A DNA stretch of 14,892 bases from CAZKDV01 sp964551645 (GCA_964551645.1 CAZKDV010000061.1:1-14892), one strand, 5' to 3'; shown: positions 1 through 6,677, counted from the stretch's first letter. The notes: generated from the letters alone by a model not told the origin. Numbers and translations are program-made.

Positions 1-67
1 GCTAAAAATGAAACTATATCAATATTGCGTGGTAGCGGGTAGTTTTTTTCTGGCTTAATCATTGTTG

Positions 68-298
68 TTAGGCATCAAACTCAAAAAAATCTTGTTTGTC
101 CACTCCCAGAGCTCTAAAAACTTGCTTAACAATAAATTCAGGTACAGGAGTGATGTGTGTTTGAATAACTATAGGTCTTGTTAAATCTTGACGACTCCAA
201 ACTTCATGTCCACCAGTGGTTCTTGTATGCTTTAGCCCTTTATGCTCTAAATATTTACGAAAAGTTTTTAGTGGAATATTTTTGAGATGTTTTGTCAT
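68..298 (-). CDS. hicA: HicA-family mRNA interferase toxin
   Basis: A 76-residue protein with the layout of the YcfA/HicA family, a small double-stranded-RNA-binding-like fold that cleaves mRNA in a ribosome-independent way. The family's catalytic histidine is in the GGHEVW motif (His31). It follows an N-terminal helix with KTFRKYLEHKGLKH and is followed by a strand (PIVIQTH) and a helix ending in FRALGVDKQDF. The length is normal for HicA. The gene starts inside the hicB stop codon (TGATG, sharing base 298), so toxin translation is probably coupled to antitoxin translation. The order is antitoxin first, the reverse of the E. coli hicAB order but known in the family. In this context it probably stabilises the integrated element. 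Activity has to be inferred; no residue that I can place is missing. Confidence 0.85.
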   Translation of the reverse strand: MTKHLKNIPLKTFRKYLEHKGLKHTRTTGGHEVWSRQDLTRPIVIQTHITPVPEFIVKQVFRALGVDKQDFFEFDA

Positions 299-675
299 CA
301 GCAGGGCATTGCAATTTTTTGGTCAAACTTTTTAAAAGGAAAATTATTAAACACATTGCTAAAATTGTCATTATTAGCAAGAAGCTGCAACATTGTGGGC
401 GGTGTCATTTTTTTTGTTTTTTTTATGGTCCATCCCAGCCTTTTGAGTTCAGTAAAGAAAGTTTTTTTGTTTAAAGTGTATTGAAAAAATTCACTCATCG
501 AAGTATAGAGCGAGCTTTCGGCTTCAGTTTCAGTTTTGCCATATCCGTACACTTCAAGAGCCGGACAATAATGCACTATACACCCAGAATCTTCGAAAGA
601 AATAATTGATAAATTTACATTTATGCTGGTGTTTGAATTTGACCACTCACCACTGAGTATTCCTTCTTTTTTCAT
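298..675 (-). CDS. hicB: HicB-like antitoxin
   Basis: A 125-residue protein expected to bind and neutralise HicA and to repress its own promoter. The N-terminal half contains the HicB partial RNase-H-like fold signature (SFEDSGCIVHYCPALEVYGYG, then a TETEAESSL helix). The C-terminal half contains FFTELKRLGW followed by a basic stretch and an Asn/Phe-rich tail. I see no clear ribbon-helix-helix or HTH, so the DNA-binding part is not recognised. The frame is open up to an ATG at 762 inside the integrase gene. I chose the ATG at 675 because HicB homology begins there and because a candidate -7 box lies 15 bases upstream. The stop overlaps the hicA start. The coding strand contains A8-C-A8, encoding the Lys-rich KKTKK stretch, an unusual homopolymer pair that could cause slippage. 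Confidence 0.8.
   Translation of the reverse strand: MKKEGILSGEWSNSNTSINVNLSIISFEDSGCIVHYCPALEVYGYGKTETEAESSLYTSMSEFFQYTLNKKTFFTELKRLGWTIKKTKKMTPPTMLQLLANNDNFSNVFNNFPFKKFDQKIAMPC
408..424. repeat. Paired 8-base homopolymer runs (T8-G-T8 on +) inside hicB
   Basis: On the plus strand eight T, one G and eight T follow each other. On the coding strand this is A8-C-A8, read as Ile-Lys-Lys-Thr-Lys-Lys-Met. Such runs can undergo replication or transcription slippage. The reading frame is intact here. Confidence 0.9.
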
Positions 676-690
676 GCTGTTTGTTTTTTG

Positions 691-698
691 CAAAGTTA
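691..698 (-). promoter_or_regulatory. Candidate -7 box (TAACTTTG) for hicBA
   Basis: The minus strand reads TAACTTTG followed by C, which fits the Bacteroidota -7 consensus TAnnTTTG. It ends 15 bases before the chosen hicB ATG, in the gap between the integrase stop and hicB. No convincing -33 TTTG is visible at the usual distance. It would let the toxin–antitoxin pair be transcribed without the integrase. Confidence 0.45.
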
Positions 699-733
699 AT
701 AAGAAAATTCCGGATATTCTTTTGTTTAAATCT

Positions 734-1873
734 CTACAATTTATCCCATTTTTGCATTTCAATTTCTAATGTTTTATTGATCACTTTTGCATAAATTTCG
801 GTGGTTGTTACTGTTGCATGTCCTAATAGTTTTGACACATTAGATAGTGCAATGCCCATGTTTAAGCTTATGGTTGCAAATGTATGTCGGGCAACATGTG
901 TGCTAATTGGTTTGTGGATGCCTGCTGCAGCTGCAATTTGTTTCAGATAGTAGTTGGCTTTTTGGTTGCTTGGCACTCTGAAAATCAATCCGCTTGTTTG
1001 GCTTTCGGGCAAAAATGCAGTAGCCTTTTTTGAAAGCGGTATGCTCAGCGGTTGTTGCGTTTTTTGCACTCTTATATAAATGTTGTTTTCTCTGATGTCT
1101 TCCCATTGCAGTTCTTTCATGTCGCTGTATCTTAATCCGGTTGTGCATGCAAACAAAAAATATTGCAAGTGCCTGCGATGTGTTTTGTTGGTGGTGGTGG
1201 CATAGTATGCCTGCAGCTTGTCAAATTCTTCAATTGTTAGATATTTTGGCTTGGTTGCCTGTTGTCTCAGTCGGTAGCTCCGAAAAACATATTGCTCAAT
1301 CAGCCCTGCATTGATGGCTCGGTTGATGTATGTCCGGATAAACTTTAGCTTGGCATGCACAGTGTTTACACCGTTGTTTTTTACAGTTTTTAAATAGTAT
1401 TCGTATCGAGATAAAAAGTCGGTAGTGATTTGATTAAAAGGCAATTGTGGAGCATAGTGCATCAGATGTTTCAACATCCGGTGGTGTGTTTTTAGTGTGT
1501 CTGCTTTGAGCCTCACTTTTCCGTTTGTTTCCAGGTCGTTCCGGACAAACTGAATAAAATCTTGTGTCTGCAGTGTGCGGTTCTGAAAGGCTAACCTAAT
1601 TTGCTCAATCGTAATCTGCTGTTTTTCGATAGCAGCTTTGGCAAGCATGTTGTTTAGCTTTTGTGTGTACTGGCTAAGTTGCACCCTCAGAGTGTCGGCA
1701 AATGGATGTGAGTTTTTTGGCTGTGCGTTTTTCTTATCCCAGTGCTGCAAGTTAATTCTGACACCTGTTGTTATATAAATTGTTTTGCGGTCGCAGATGA
1801 TCCGAAATAAAACAGTGTGAGTGTTATCGCTGTTTTGTCTGCTTTTAATTATAAATTTTGTGGTAATATTCAT
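734..1873 (-). CDS. Tyrosine recombinase / site-specific integrase
   Basis: A complete 379-residue integrase that would catalyse element excision and integration by recombination between attachment sites. Domains in order are an Arm-DNA-binding domain typical of Bacteroidota integrases (about 1–90, with TVLFRIICDRKTIYITTGVRI), a SAM-like core-binding domain (about 102–200), and a C-terminal catalytic domain (about 208–375). The tyrosine recombinase residues are all present: Arg248 (TTGLRYSDM), Lys271, His326 and Arg329 (HVARH), His352 (LLGH) and the nucleophile Tyr361 (TEIYAKV). The length is normal and nothing suggests decay. The 5' end faces the tRNA-Arg 3' end, which identifies the tRNA as the likely attachment site. 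G+C is higher than in the core genes and in the adjacent hicBA, so the integrase and its cargo may differ in origin. Tandem repeats upstream of the start may be regulatory. Confidence 0.93.
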   Translation of the reverse strand: MNITTKFIIKSRQNSDNTHTVLFRIICDRKTIYITTGVRINLQHWDKKNAQPKNSHPFADTLRVQLSQYTQKLNNMLAKAAIEKQQITIEQIRLAFQNRTLQTQDFIQFVRNDLETNGKVRLKADTLKTHHRMLKHLMHYAPQLPFNQITTDFLSRYEYYLKTVKNNGVNTVHAKLKFIRTYINRAINAGLIEQYVFRSYRLRQQATKPKYLTIEEFDKLQAYYATTTNKTHRRHLQYFLFACTTGLRYSDMKELQWEDIRENNIYIRVQKTQQPLSIPLSKKATAFLPESQTSGLIFRVPSNQKANYYLKQIAAAAGIHKPISTHVARHTFATISLNMGIALSNVSKLLGHATVTTTEIYAKVINKTLEIEMQKWDKL

Positions 1874-1889
1874 TTTACTCGTTTTTTTT

Positions 1890-1910
1890 GGTTCAACAAT
1901 GGTTCAACAA
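1890..1910. repeat. Tandem GGTTCAACAA direct repeat upstream of the integrase
   Basis: GGTTCAACAA occurs twice, at 1890–1899 and 1901–1910, with an 11-base period (about one helical turn) and one base between copies. It lies 17 bases upstream of the integrase ATG. The spacing and place fit an arm site for the integrase N-terminal domain or an operator controlling int. I see no further copy in the window. The function is inference. Confidence 0.7.
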
Positions 1911-2020
1911 AAACGATAAAATATGATGGATTTTGTCAAATCCTTAATAAAAGCAAGTTGGTAAAGCGTTGAAAATGAGCAGTATTTTCTATTCTTTAAC
2001 CATGAGTGAGATATACCAAG

Positions 2021-2045
2021 TGGCCCCACTAGGAATCGAACCTAG
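2021..2045. other. Probable attachment-site core in the tRNA-Arg 3' end
   Basis: The T-arm and acceptor 3' strand of the tRNA-Arg gene are the usual crossover region for tRNA-targeting integrases, and the integrase begins just beyond it. The exact core cannot be set because the matching repeat at the other end of the element is outside the window. Confidence 0.4.
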
Positions 2046-2092
2046 ATTTAAAGTTTAGGAAACTCTCGTTCTATCCATTGAACTATAGGGCC
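2021..2092 (-). tRNA. tRNA-Arg, anticodon CCU (reads AGG)
   Basis: The minus strand folds into a full cloverleaf. The acceptor stem is GGCCCTA with TGGGGCC (one U·G pair) plus discriminator A. The D arm is GTTC/GAAC. The anticodon stem is AGAGT/ACTTT around the loop TTCCTAA, which gives anticodon CCT. The variable loop is AAAT, and the T arm is CTAGG/CCTAG around TTCGATT. The 3' CCA is not encoded. It lies between the metG stop and the integrated element. The 3' end sequence is intact, as expected when an integrating element restores the tRNA. Confidence 0.95.
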
Positions 2093-2103
2093 TAATCAAC
2101 TTG

Positions 2104-2111
2104 CAAAATTA
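2104..2111 (-). promoter_or_regulatory. Candidate -7 box (TAATTTTG) for tRNA-Arg
   Basis: The minus strand reads TAATTTTG followed by C, fitting TAnnTTTG. It sits in the 25-base gap between the metG stop and the tRNA and ends 11 bases before the mature 5' end. A leader this short is plausible for a tRNA. No clear -33 element is seen, so read-through from metG is an alternative. Confidence 0.45.
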
Positions 2112-2117
2112 CATTTT

Positions 2118-4169
2118 TTACTTCACATTTGAGCCATTTAATGTTTCATTTTCCGGAACTACAAATGTCAGTTTTCCATTTCCGTCTTCCGCTAATAAAA
2201 TCATACCATCTGATTGAATCCCTTTTATTTCGCGTGCTTGCAAGTTAAGTAATACTGTAATCTGCTTTCCTATCAAATGTTCAGGTTCAAATTGGTCAGC
2301 AATTCCCGATACTATTGTACGAGTATCAATTCCTGTATCAACAAGTAGTTTTAACAATTTCTTTGTTTTAGGAACTTTAACTGCTTCTTTTATAGTAGCA
2401 ATACGAATATCCATTGCTGAAAAGTCTTCAAATGATACATTTTCCTTTAATGGAGCAAAATCATGTATTTGAGATTGTTTTTGCCTAACACTTGCCTGCA
2501 ATTTATCAAGTTGTTGTTGAATTTGAAAATCTTCTATTTTTTCAAATAATAAAATAGGTTTTTCTATTTTATGATTAGCATTAATTAAAACCTTTTGTTT
2601 AGCATCAGTCCACTTTATTGGCTTAAAGTTAAGTAAGTTACGCAAATTATTGCATGATAAGGGTAAAAATGGTTCACCAACAATTGATAGCTTTGCTAAA
2701 ATTTGAAGTGCTACAAACAATGTTTCAGCAGCATGTTCGGCTTGTTCCTTAACTTTTTTCCACGGTTCATTATCAGTCAAATATTTATTCCCAACACGAG
2801 CAATATCCATGAATAAGTTTTGGGCATCTCTGAACCTAAAATGCTCTATAGCGTATTCAATTTCTGTTTGTAATTTGTCAATTTGAGTAAAAACTTCATT
2901 AGAATCATCTCGAAATTTAGAAATGCTCGGAATAAGACCTGAATAATATTTATCTATCAGCACCATTGTTCTATTAACAAAATTGCCAAAAATTGCAAGA
3001 AGTTCATTATTATTTTTTGCTTGAAAATCTTTCCAAGTAAAATCACTATCTTTAGTTTCGGGCATAATTGAAGTTAATGTATAACGCAAAACATCTTGTT
3101 TTTCAGGAAAATCAATAAGATATTCATGTAGCCATACAGCCCAATTTTGCGAAGTAGATATTTTATTTCCTTCAAGATTTAAAAATTCATTTGCAGGTAC
3201 ATTGTCAGGCAGTATAAAGCTACCTTCTGCTTTTAGCATAGTTGGAAAAATTATGCAATGAAACACAATATTATCTTTGCCAATAAAATGAATTAAACGA
3301 GTTTCTTTATCTTGCCAATATGGTTCCCAATCTTTTCCTGACTGCTTAGCCCATTCTTTTGTAGCCGAAATATAGCCAATAGGAGCATCAAACCAAACAT
3401 AAAGCACTTTTCCTTGAGTATCAGCCAAAGGAACTTGCACTCCCCACGACAAGTCACGGGTAACTGCACGGGGTTGCAAGCCTTGTTGAATCCACGATTT
3501 ACACTGTCCTAACACATTGGATTTCCATTCTTTATGTTCTTCTAAAATCCACTTATTAAGCCATAACTCATATTTATCAAGTGGAAGAAACCAATGCTTA
3601 GATGTTTTTAAAATTGGCTTAGTGCCAGTAAGCATAGATTTTGGATTTATTAAATCTGTTGGCGAAAGCGAAGTACCACACTTTTCACATTGGTCGCCAT
3701 AAGCTCTCTCAAAATTACAATGTGGGCATGTTCCGCTAATATATCTGTCAGCAAGAAACTCATTTGCTTCTTCATCAAAATATTGCTCTACTTCTTTAAC
3801 TACTAATTGCCCTTTGTCATGTAAAACCTTAAAAAAATCAGCTGCTGTTTCGTGATGTATCTTTTGCGAGGTTCTTGAATAAATATCAAACGAAATACCA
3901 AATTCTTCAAAAGAATTTTTAACAATATTATGATATTTATCAACTATTTGTTGGGGTGTAACTCCTTCTTGTTTAGCTTTAATAGTAATTGGAACACCAT
4001 GCTCATCTGAACCACCAATAAATAACACATCAACTCCTATTAAACGCAAATATCTAACATAGATATCTGCTGGCACATAGACCCCCCCAAGATGTCCGAT
4101 ATGCAAAGGACCATTAACATAAGGAAGAGCAGCAGTAACAGTATAGCGTTTGAACGAATTTGTTTGCAT
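2118..4169 (-). CDS. metG: Methionine–tRNA ligase with C-terminal tRNA-binding domain
   Basis: A 683-residue class I synthetase that charges tRNA-Met in the cytoplasm. The HIGH motif is at 23–26 (NGPLHIGHLGG). The connective-peptide zinc knuckle has Cys148, Cys151, Cys161 and Cys164 (CPHC…CEKC). The KMSKS-equivalent is KISTS at 336–340. A C-terminal Trbp111/EMAP-II-like OB-fold domain (about 580–683, DIRIATIKEAVKVPKTKKLL) supports dimerisation and tRNA binding. The length is normal for this two-part form. The frame is open up to an ATG at 4226, but those 19 extra residues are hydrophobic and unlike MetRS, and the candidate -7 box lies within them. The ATG at 4169, just before the TVTAALPYVNG start of the catalytic domain, is therefore preferred. 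It is divergent from the acyl-CoA synthetase gene. Confidence 0.97.
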   Translation of the reverse strand: MQTNSFKRYTVTAALPYVNGPLHIGHLGGVYVPADIYVRYLRLIGVDVLFIGGSDEHGVPITIKAKQEGVTPQQIVDKYHNIVKNSFEEFGISFDIYSRTSQKIHHETAADFFKVLHDKGQLVVKEVEQYFDEEANEFLADRYISGTCPHCNFERAYGDQCEKCGTSLSPTDLINPKSMLTGTKPILKTSKHWFLPLDKYELWLNKWILEEHKEWKSNVLGQCKSWIQQGLQPRAVTRDLSWGVQVPLADTQGKVLYVWFDAPIGYISATKEWAKQSGKDWEPYWQDKETRLIHFIGKDNIVFHCIIFPTMLKAEGSFILPDNVPANEFLNLEGNKISTSQNWAVWLHEYLIDFPEKQDVLRYTLTSIMPETKDSDFTWKDFQAKNNNELLAIFGNFVNRTMVLIDKYYSGLIPSISKFRDDSNEVFTQIDKLQTEIEYAIEHFRFRDAQNLFMDIARVGNKYLTDNEPWKKVKEQAEHAAETLFVALQILAKLSIVGEPFLPLSCNNLRNLLNFKPIKWTDAKQKVLINANHKIEKPILLFEKIEDFQIQQQLDKLQASVRQKQSQIHDFAPLKENVSFEDFSAMDIRIATIKEAVKVPKTKKLLKLLVDTGIDTRTIVSGIADQFEPEHLIGKQITVLLNLQAREIKGIQSDGMILLAEDGNGKLTFVVPENETLNGSNVK

Positions 4170-4181
4170 ATATTTTTTTAG

Positions 4182-4189
4182 CAAAATTA
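4182..4189 (-). promoter_or_regulatory. Candidate -7 box (TAATTTTG) for metG
   Basis: The minus strand reads TAATTTTG followed by C, ending 12 bases before the chosen metG ATG. It fits the Bacteroidota -7 consensus and matches exactly the box upstream of the tRNA-Arg gene. No good -33 match was found. It implies a very short leader. Confidence 0.45.
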
Positions 4190-4200
4190 TGAAAAATACA

Positions 4201-4215
4201 CATTCTATAAGAATG
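4201..4215. promoter_or_regulatory. Perfect inverted repeat in the divergent metG / acetate–CoA ligase gap
   Basis: CATTCT-ATA-AGAATG is a perfect dyad with 6-base arms. Outside the arms, ACA on the left and TGT on the right continue the symmetry with one extra base on the right, and a further CATTC occurs at about 4224–4228. It lies 11 bases upstream of the metG -7 box. It could be an operator serving one or both divergent genes. No regulator is recognised. Confidence 0.4.
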
Positions 4216-4315
4216 AGTGTAAACATTCATAAAGCAAACTAGTCAAATTCAGTTAACACACTTGTTTTGTTTAGCTTGTGCCCAAATTATTTCTCAAAAT
4301 TTAAAGATTACTTCA

Positions 4316-4324
4316 TATATTCGC
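4316..4324 (+). promoter_or_regulatory. Weak candidate -7 box for the acetate–CoA ligase
   Basis: TATATTCGC differs by one base from the TAnnTTTGC form seen upstream of five leftward transcripts here, and ends 15 bases before the ATG at 4340, the same spacing as those. It is the best match on the plus strand in this gap, but weak. Confidence 0.25.
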
Positions 4325-4339
4325 AAAAAAATAAGATTT

Positions 4340-6403
4340 ATGATACACGAAACATTGATACAACCGAGAAGCATTGCAGTAATTGGAGCGTCTAACGACA
4401 TCAAAAAACCAGGTGGTAAAGTCTTACACAATATTGTTAGTAACAAGTTTGATGGCGAAATTTATGCAGTAAACCCAAAAGAAGAGTCAGTTCAACACAT
4501 TACAACATTCGCATCTGTCAAGGACTTACCACAAGTTGATTTAGCTATTATTGCAATTGCTGCAAAGTTTTGTTTAGATACAGTTAAAACTCTTGCTTAC
4601 GAGAAAAGCACCAAATCGTTTATTATACTTTCAGCCGGATTTAGTGAGGAAAATGAAGAAGGAGCAAAACTTGAAAAACAAATAGTAGATATTATAAATG
4701 ATATTGGTGGAACGCTGATTGGACCTAATTGCATCGGAGTTATCACTCCTGCACATACTTCTGTTTTCACAACACCTATCCCCAAACGCAATAGTAGTGG
4801 AATTGACTTCATTAGCGGTTCGGGAGCAACTGCCGTATTTATTATGGAGTCAGGCATGTCCAAAGGTTTACAATTTTCAAGCGTTTATAGTGTTGGTAAT
4901 AGTGCACACACAGGAGTTGAAGACATTTTAGAATATCTTGACAATACCTATATTCATGGTGAAAGTCCCGCCGTTAAATTATTATATTTAGAAACAATTC
5001 AACAACCTCAAAAACTCTTAAAACATGCTAGTTCCTTAATTAAAAAAGGTTGTCGTATTGCGGCTGTCAAAGCAGGTTCGTCAGAAGCAGGAAGTCGCGC
5101 CGCATCATCTCATACAGGTGCTATGGCAAGCCCTGATGTTGCTGTTGATGCCTTGTTTCGAAAAGCTGGAATAGTTCGTTGCAAAAGTCGCGAAGAGTTA
5201 GCCACCGTTGCTTCAATATTTATGCACAAACAACTTAAAGGAAAACGCATTGCAATTATCACACATGCAGGAGGTCCGGCAGTTATGCTAACCGATGCTC
5301 TATCTGATGGAGGACTTGAAATTCCATCTCTTAAAGAACATCATGCCTCAAATGCACTGTTGTCAAAATTATTTCCCGGAAGTTCCATCGCCAATCCTAT
5401 TGATTTTCTTGCAACTGGCACAGCTGAGCAATTATCATCAATAATTGACACTTGTGAAAATGAATACGAAAACATTGATGGCATGGCTGTTATATTTGGC
5501 AGTCCGGGATTGTTTGAAGTTTATGATGTTTATGATATTTTGCACGAAAAAATGAAGACCTGCAAAAAGCCGATTTACCCAATTTTGCCTTCAGTTATGA
5601 ATGTTAAAGACGAAATTCAACATTTTATCAATAAAGGAAACTGCTACTTCCCTGATGAGGTATTATTTGGAAATGCTTTATCTAAAATCGTAAAAACACC
5701 TGAGCCTTCATGTACAAACACTACAGAACTCCCAATGATTGACAGTAAAGCAATCCGAAATATCATTGACAAATCAGACAATGGATATATTTCTCCAGAA
5801 AAACTAAGCGAATTACTTGATGCTGCAGGTATTCCGAGAGTAAAAGAATCAGTTTGTAAAACAATTGAATGTGCTGTTTCGTGTGCAAATGGACTTGGGT
5901 ATCCTTTAGTGATGAAAGTTGTTGGTCCCATACATAAAAGCGATGTTGGCGGAGTAGTTTTAAATGTAAAGAATGAAGAAACTCTTAGAAAAGAGTTTGC
6001 AAGAATGATTCAAATCCCTGAAACAACGGCAATATTACTTCAAACTATGGCAAGTGGCATGGAATTATTTTTAGGAGTAAAACGCGAAGACAAGTTTGGA
6101 CACATGATTCTTTGCGGAATGGGAGGAATTTTTGTTGAAGTAATCAAAGATGTGTTAGCAGAATTATCTCCTATTAGCAAAAACGAGGCTTTGCAAATGA
6201 TAAGGCAACTCAAAAGCTATAAACTAATACAAGGAATAAGAGGAAGTGAAGGTATTGACGAATTTATATTTGCCGATATTATTTGTCGTCTTTCTGCTTT
6301 GGTTGAAGTTGCTCCTGAAATTTTCGAAATGGATTTAAACCCACTTTTAGGAAAGGGAAAATCTATTATTGCTGTTGATGCAAGGTGTAGAATTGAAAAA
6401 TAA
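4340..6403 (+). CDS. Acetate–CoA ligase (ADP-forming), fused alpha–beta
   Basis: A 687-residue NDP-forming acyl-CoA synthetase that converts acyl-CoA (probably acetyl-CoA), ADP and phosphate to the free acid, CoA and ATP, giving substrate-level phosphorylation during fermentation. Domains in order are an N-terminal CoA-binding Rossmann domain (PRSIAVIGAS at 9–18, about 5–130), a succinyl-CoA-synthetase-like flavodoxin domain (about 145–290), and a C-terminal ATP-grasp domain (about 486–687, MKVVGPIHKSDVGGV). The phosphorylated histidine of the family fits His258 in SSHTGAM. Alpha and beta parts, separate in archaeal enzymes, are fused as in many bacteria. A TTG start at 4262 is open in frame, but those 26 residues do not resemble the family. 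Acyl substrate preference cannot be read from the sequence. It is monocistronic and convergent with the hcp operon. Confidence 0.9.
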   Translation: MIHETLIQPRSIAVIGASNDIKKPGGKVLHNIVSNKFDGEIYAVNPKEESVQHITTFASVKDLPQVDLAIIAIAAKFCLDTVKTLAYEKSTKSFIILSAGFSEENEEGAKLEKQIVDIINDIGGTLIGPNCIGVITPAHTSVFTTPIPKRNSSGIDFISGSGATAVFIMESGMSKGLQFSSVYSVGNSAHTGVEDILEYLDNTYIHGESPAVKLLYLETIQQPQKLLKHASSLIKKGCRIAAVKAGSSEAGSRAASSHTGAMASPDVAVDALFRKAGIVRCKSREELATVASIFMHKQLKGKRIAIITHAGGPAVMLTDALSDGGLEIPSLKEHHASNALLSKLFPGSSIANPIDFLATGTAEQLSSIIDTCENEYENIDGMAVIFGSPGLFEVYDVYDILHEKMKTCKKPIYPILPSVMNVKDEIQHFINKGNCYFPDEVLFGNALSKIVKTPEPSCTNTTELPMIDSKAIRNIIDKSDNGYISPEKLSELLDAAGIPRVKESVCKTIECAVSCANGLGYPLVMKVVGPIHKSDVGGVVLNVKNEETLRKEFARMIQIPETTAILLQTMASGMELFLGVKREDKFGHMILCGMGGIFVEVIKDVLAELSPISKNEALQMIRQLKSYKLIQGIRGSEGIDEFIFADIICRLSALVEVAPEIFEMDLNPLLGKGKSIIAVDARCRIEK

Positions 6404-6422
6404 ATCTGAAACCCTTATAATA

Positions 6423-6462
6423 AAAATAAAGTGTATGAGAATTTCCCCATACACTTTATTTT
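6423..6462. terminator. Bidirectional hairpin terminator between convergent genes
   Basis: A perfect 15-bp stem (6423–6437 with 6448–6462) encloses a 10-base loop. The outer part of the stem is A-rich on the left and T-rich on the right, so each strand ends the hairpin in a U-rich tract. It lies 20 bases after the ligase stop and 18 bases beyond the stop of the opposing BFD-like gene, so it can end both transcripts. Confidence 0.88.
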
Positions 6463-6480
6463 GCATGCAATTAAATAGGC

Positions 6481-6660
6481 TTATCCGTTAATTTCGTCAA
6501 TAATTTCTTGAATTCTGTCTTGACATTGTCCACAACCTGTTCCTGCTTCAGTTTCATCGCCTACTTCTTCAACAGTTTTTAAACCTTTTTCTTTGATAGC
6601 GTTTACTATAGTACTTTTGTAAACTTCCATGCAAACACATACTAATTCATCATTACTCAT
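6481..6660 (-). CDS. Small BFD-like [2Fe-2S]-binding protein
   Basis: A 59-residue protein resembling the bacterioferritin-associated ferredoxin (BFD)-like [2Fe-2S] domain, also found as a module in NirB, NifU and similar proteins. The four expected cluster ligands are present: Cys8 and Cys10 (VCVCMEV) and Cys43 and Cys46 (GTGCGQCQ). The spacing between the pairs and the final helix (RIQEIIDEI) fit the fold. It is the last gene of the cupin–DsrE–hcp operon, starting 17 bases after the hcp stop. The position suggests that it passes electrons to Hcp or helps with its iron–sulfur clusters; this is inference. There is no bacterioferritin gene nearby, so a true Bfd role in iron release is less likely. 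Confidence 0.85.
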   Translation of the reverse strand: MSNDELVCVCMEVYKSTIVNAIKEKGLKTVEEVGDETEAGTGCGQCQDRIQEIIDEING

Positions 6661-6677
6661 AATTATATAATTTAAGA

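Larger units (their letters stand above)
1..2020. mobile_element. Inner end of an element integrated at the tRNA-Arg(CCU) 3' end
   Basis: This segment holds an intact tyrosine integrase and a HicBA toxin–antitoxin pair and stops at the 3' end of tRNA-Arg. The integrase 5' end lies about 150 bases from the tRNA 3' end, which is the usual layout of genomic islands and conjugative or mobilizable elements that recombine at tRNA genes. The integrase gene is visibly richer in G+C than the core genes to the right: bases 1501–1560 contain 26 G+C, while bases 3001–3060 in metG contain 15. The other end of the element and the second attachment repeat are not in the window, so the size and type of element are unknown. 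The boundary is inferred from gene arrangement, not from a seen direct repeat. Confidence 0.6.

Noticed and set aside
676..762. Longer hicB reading frame starting inside the integrase gene
   Set aside because: The 29 extra residues do not look like HicB, and a good -7 box lies between them and the ATG at 675.
1..2020. Second copy of the tRNA-Arg 3' end as an attL/attR repeat
   Set aside because: No second copy was seen in the window; it is expected farther left, outside the sequence given.
4170..4226. Hydrophobic N-terminal extension of metG resembling a membrane segment
   Set aside because: MetRS is cytoplasmic, the catalytic domain begins just after the ATG at 4169, and the extension overlaps the candidate promoter.
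4262..4339. Upstream TTG start for the acetate–CoA ligase
   Set aside because: The added residues do not match the family, and the ATG at 4340 is placed right before the CoA-binding domain.
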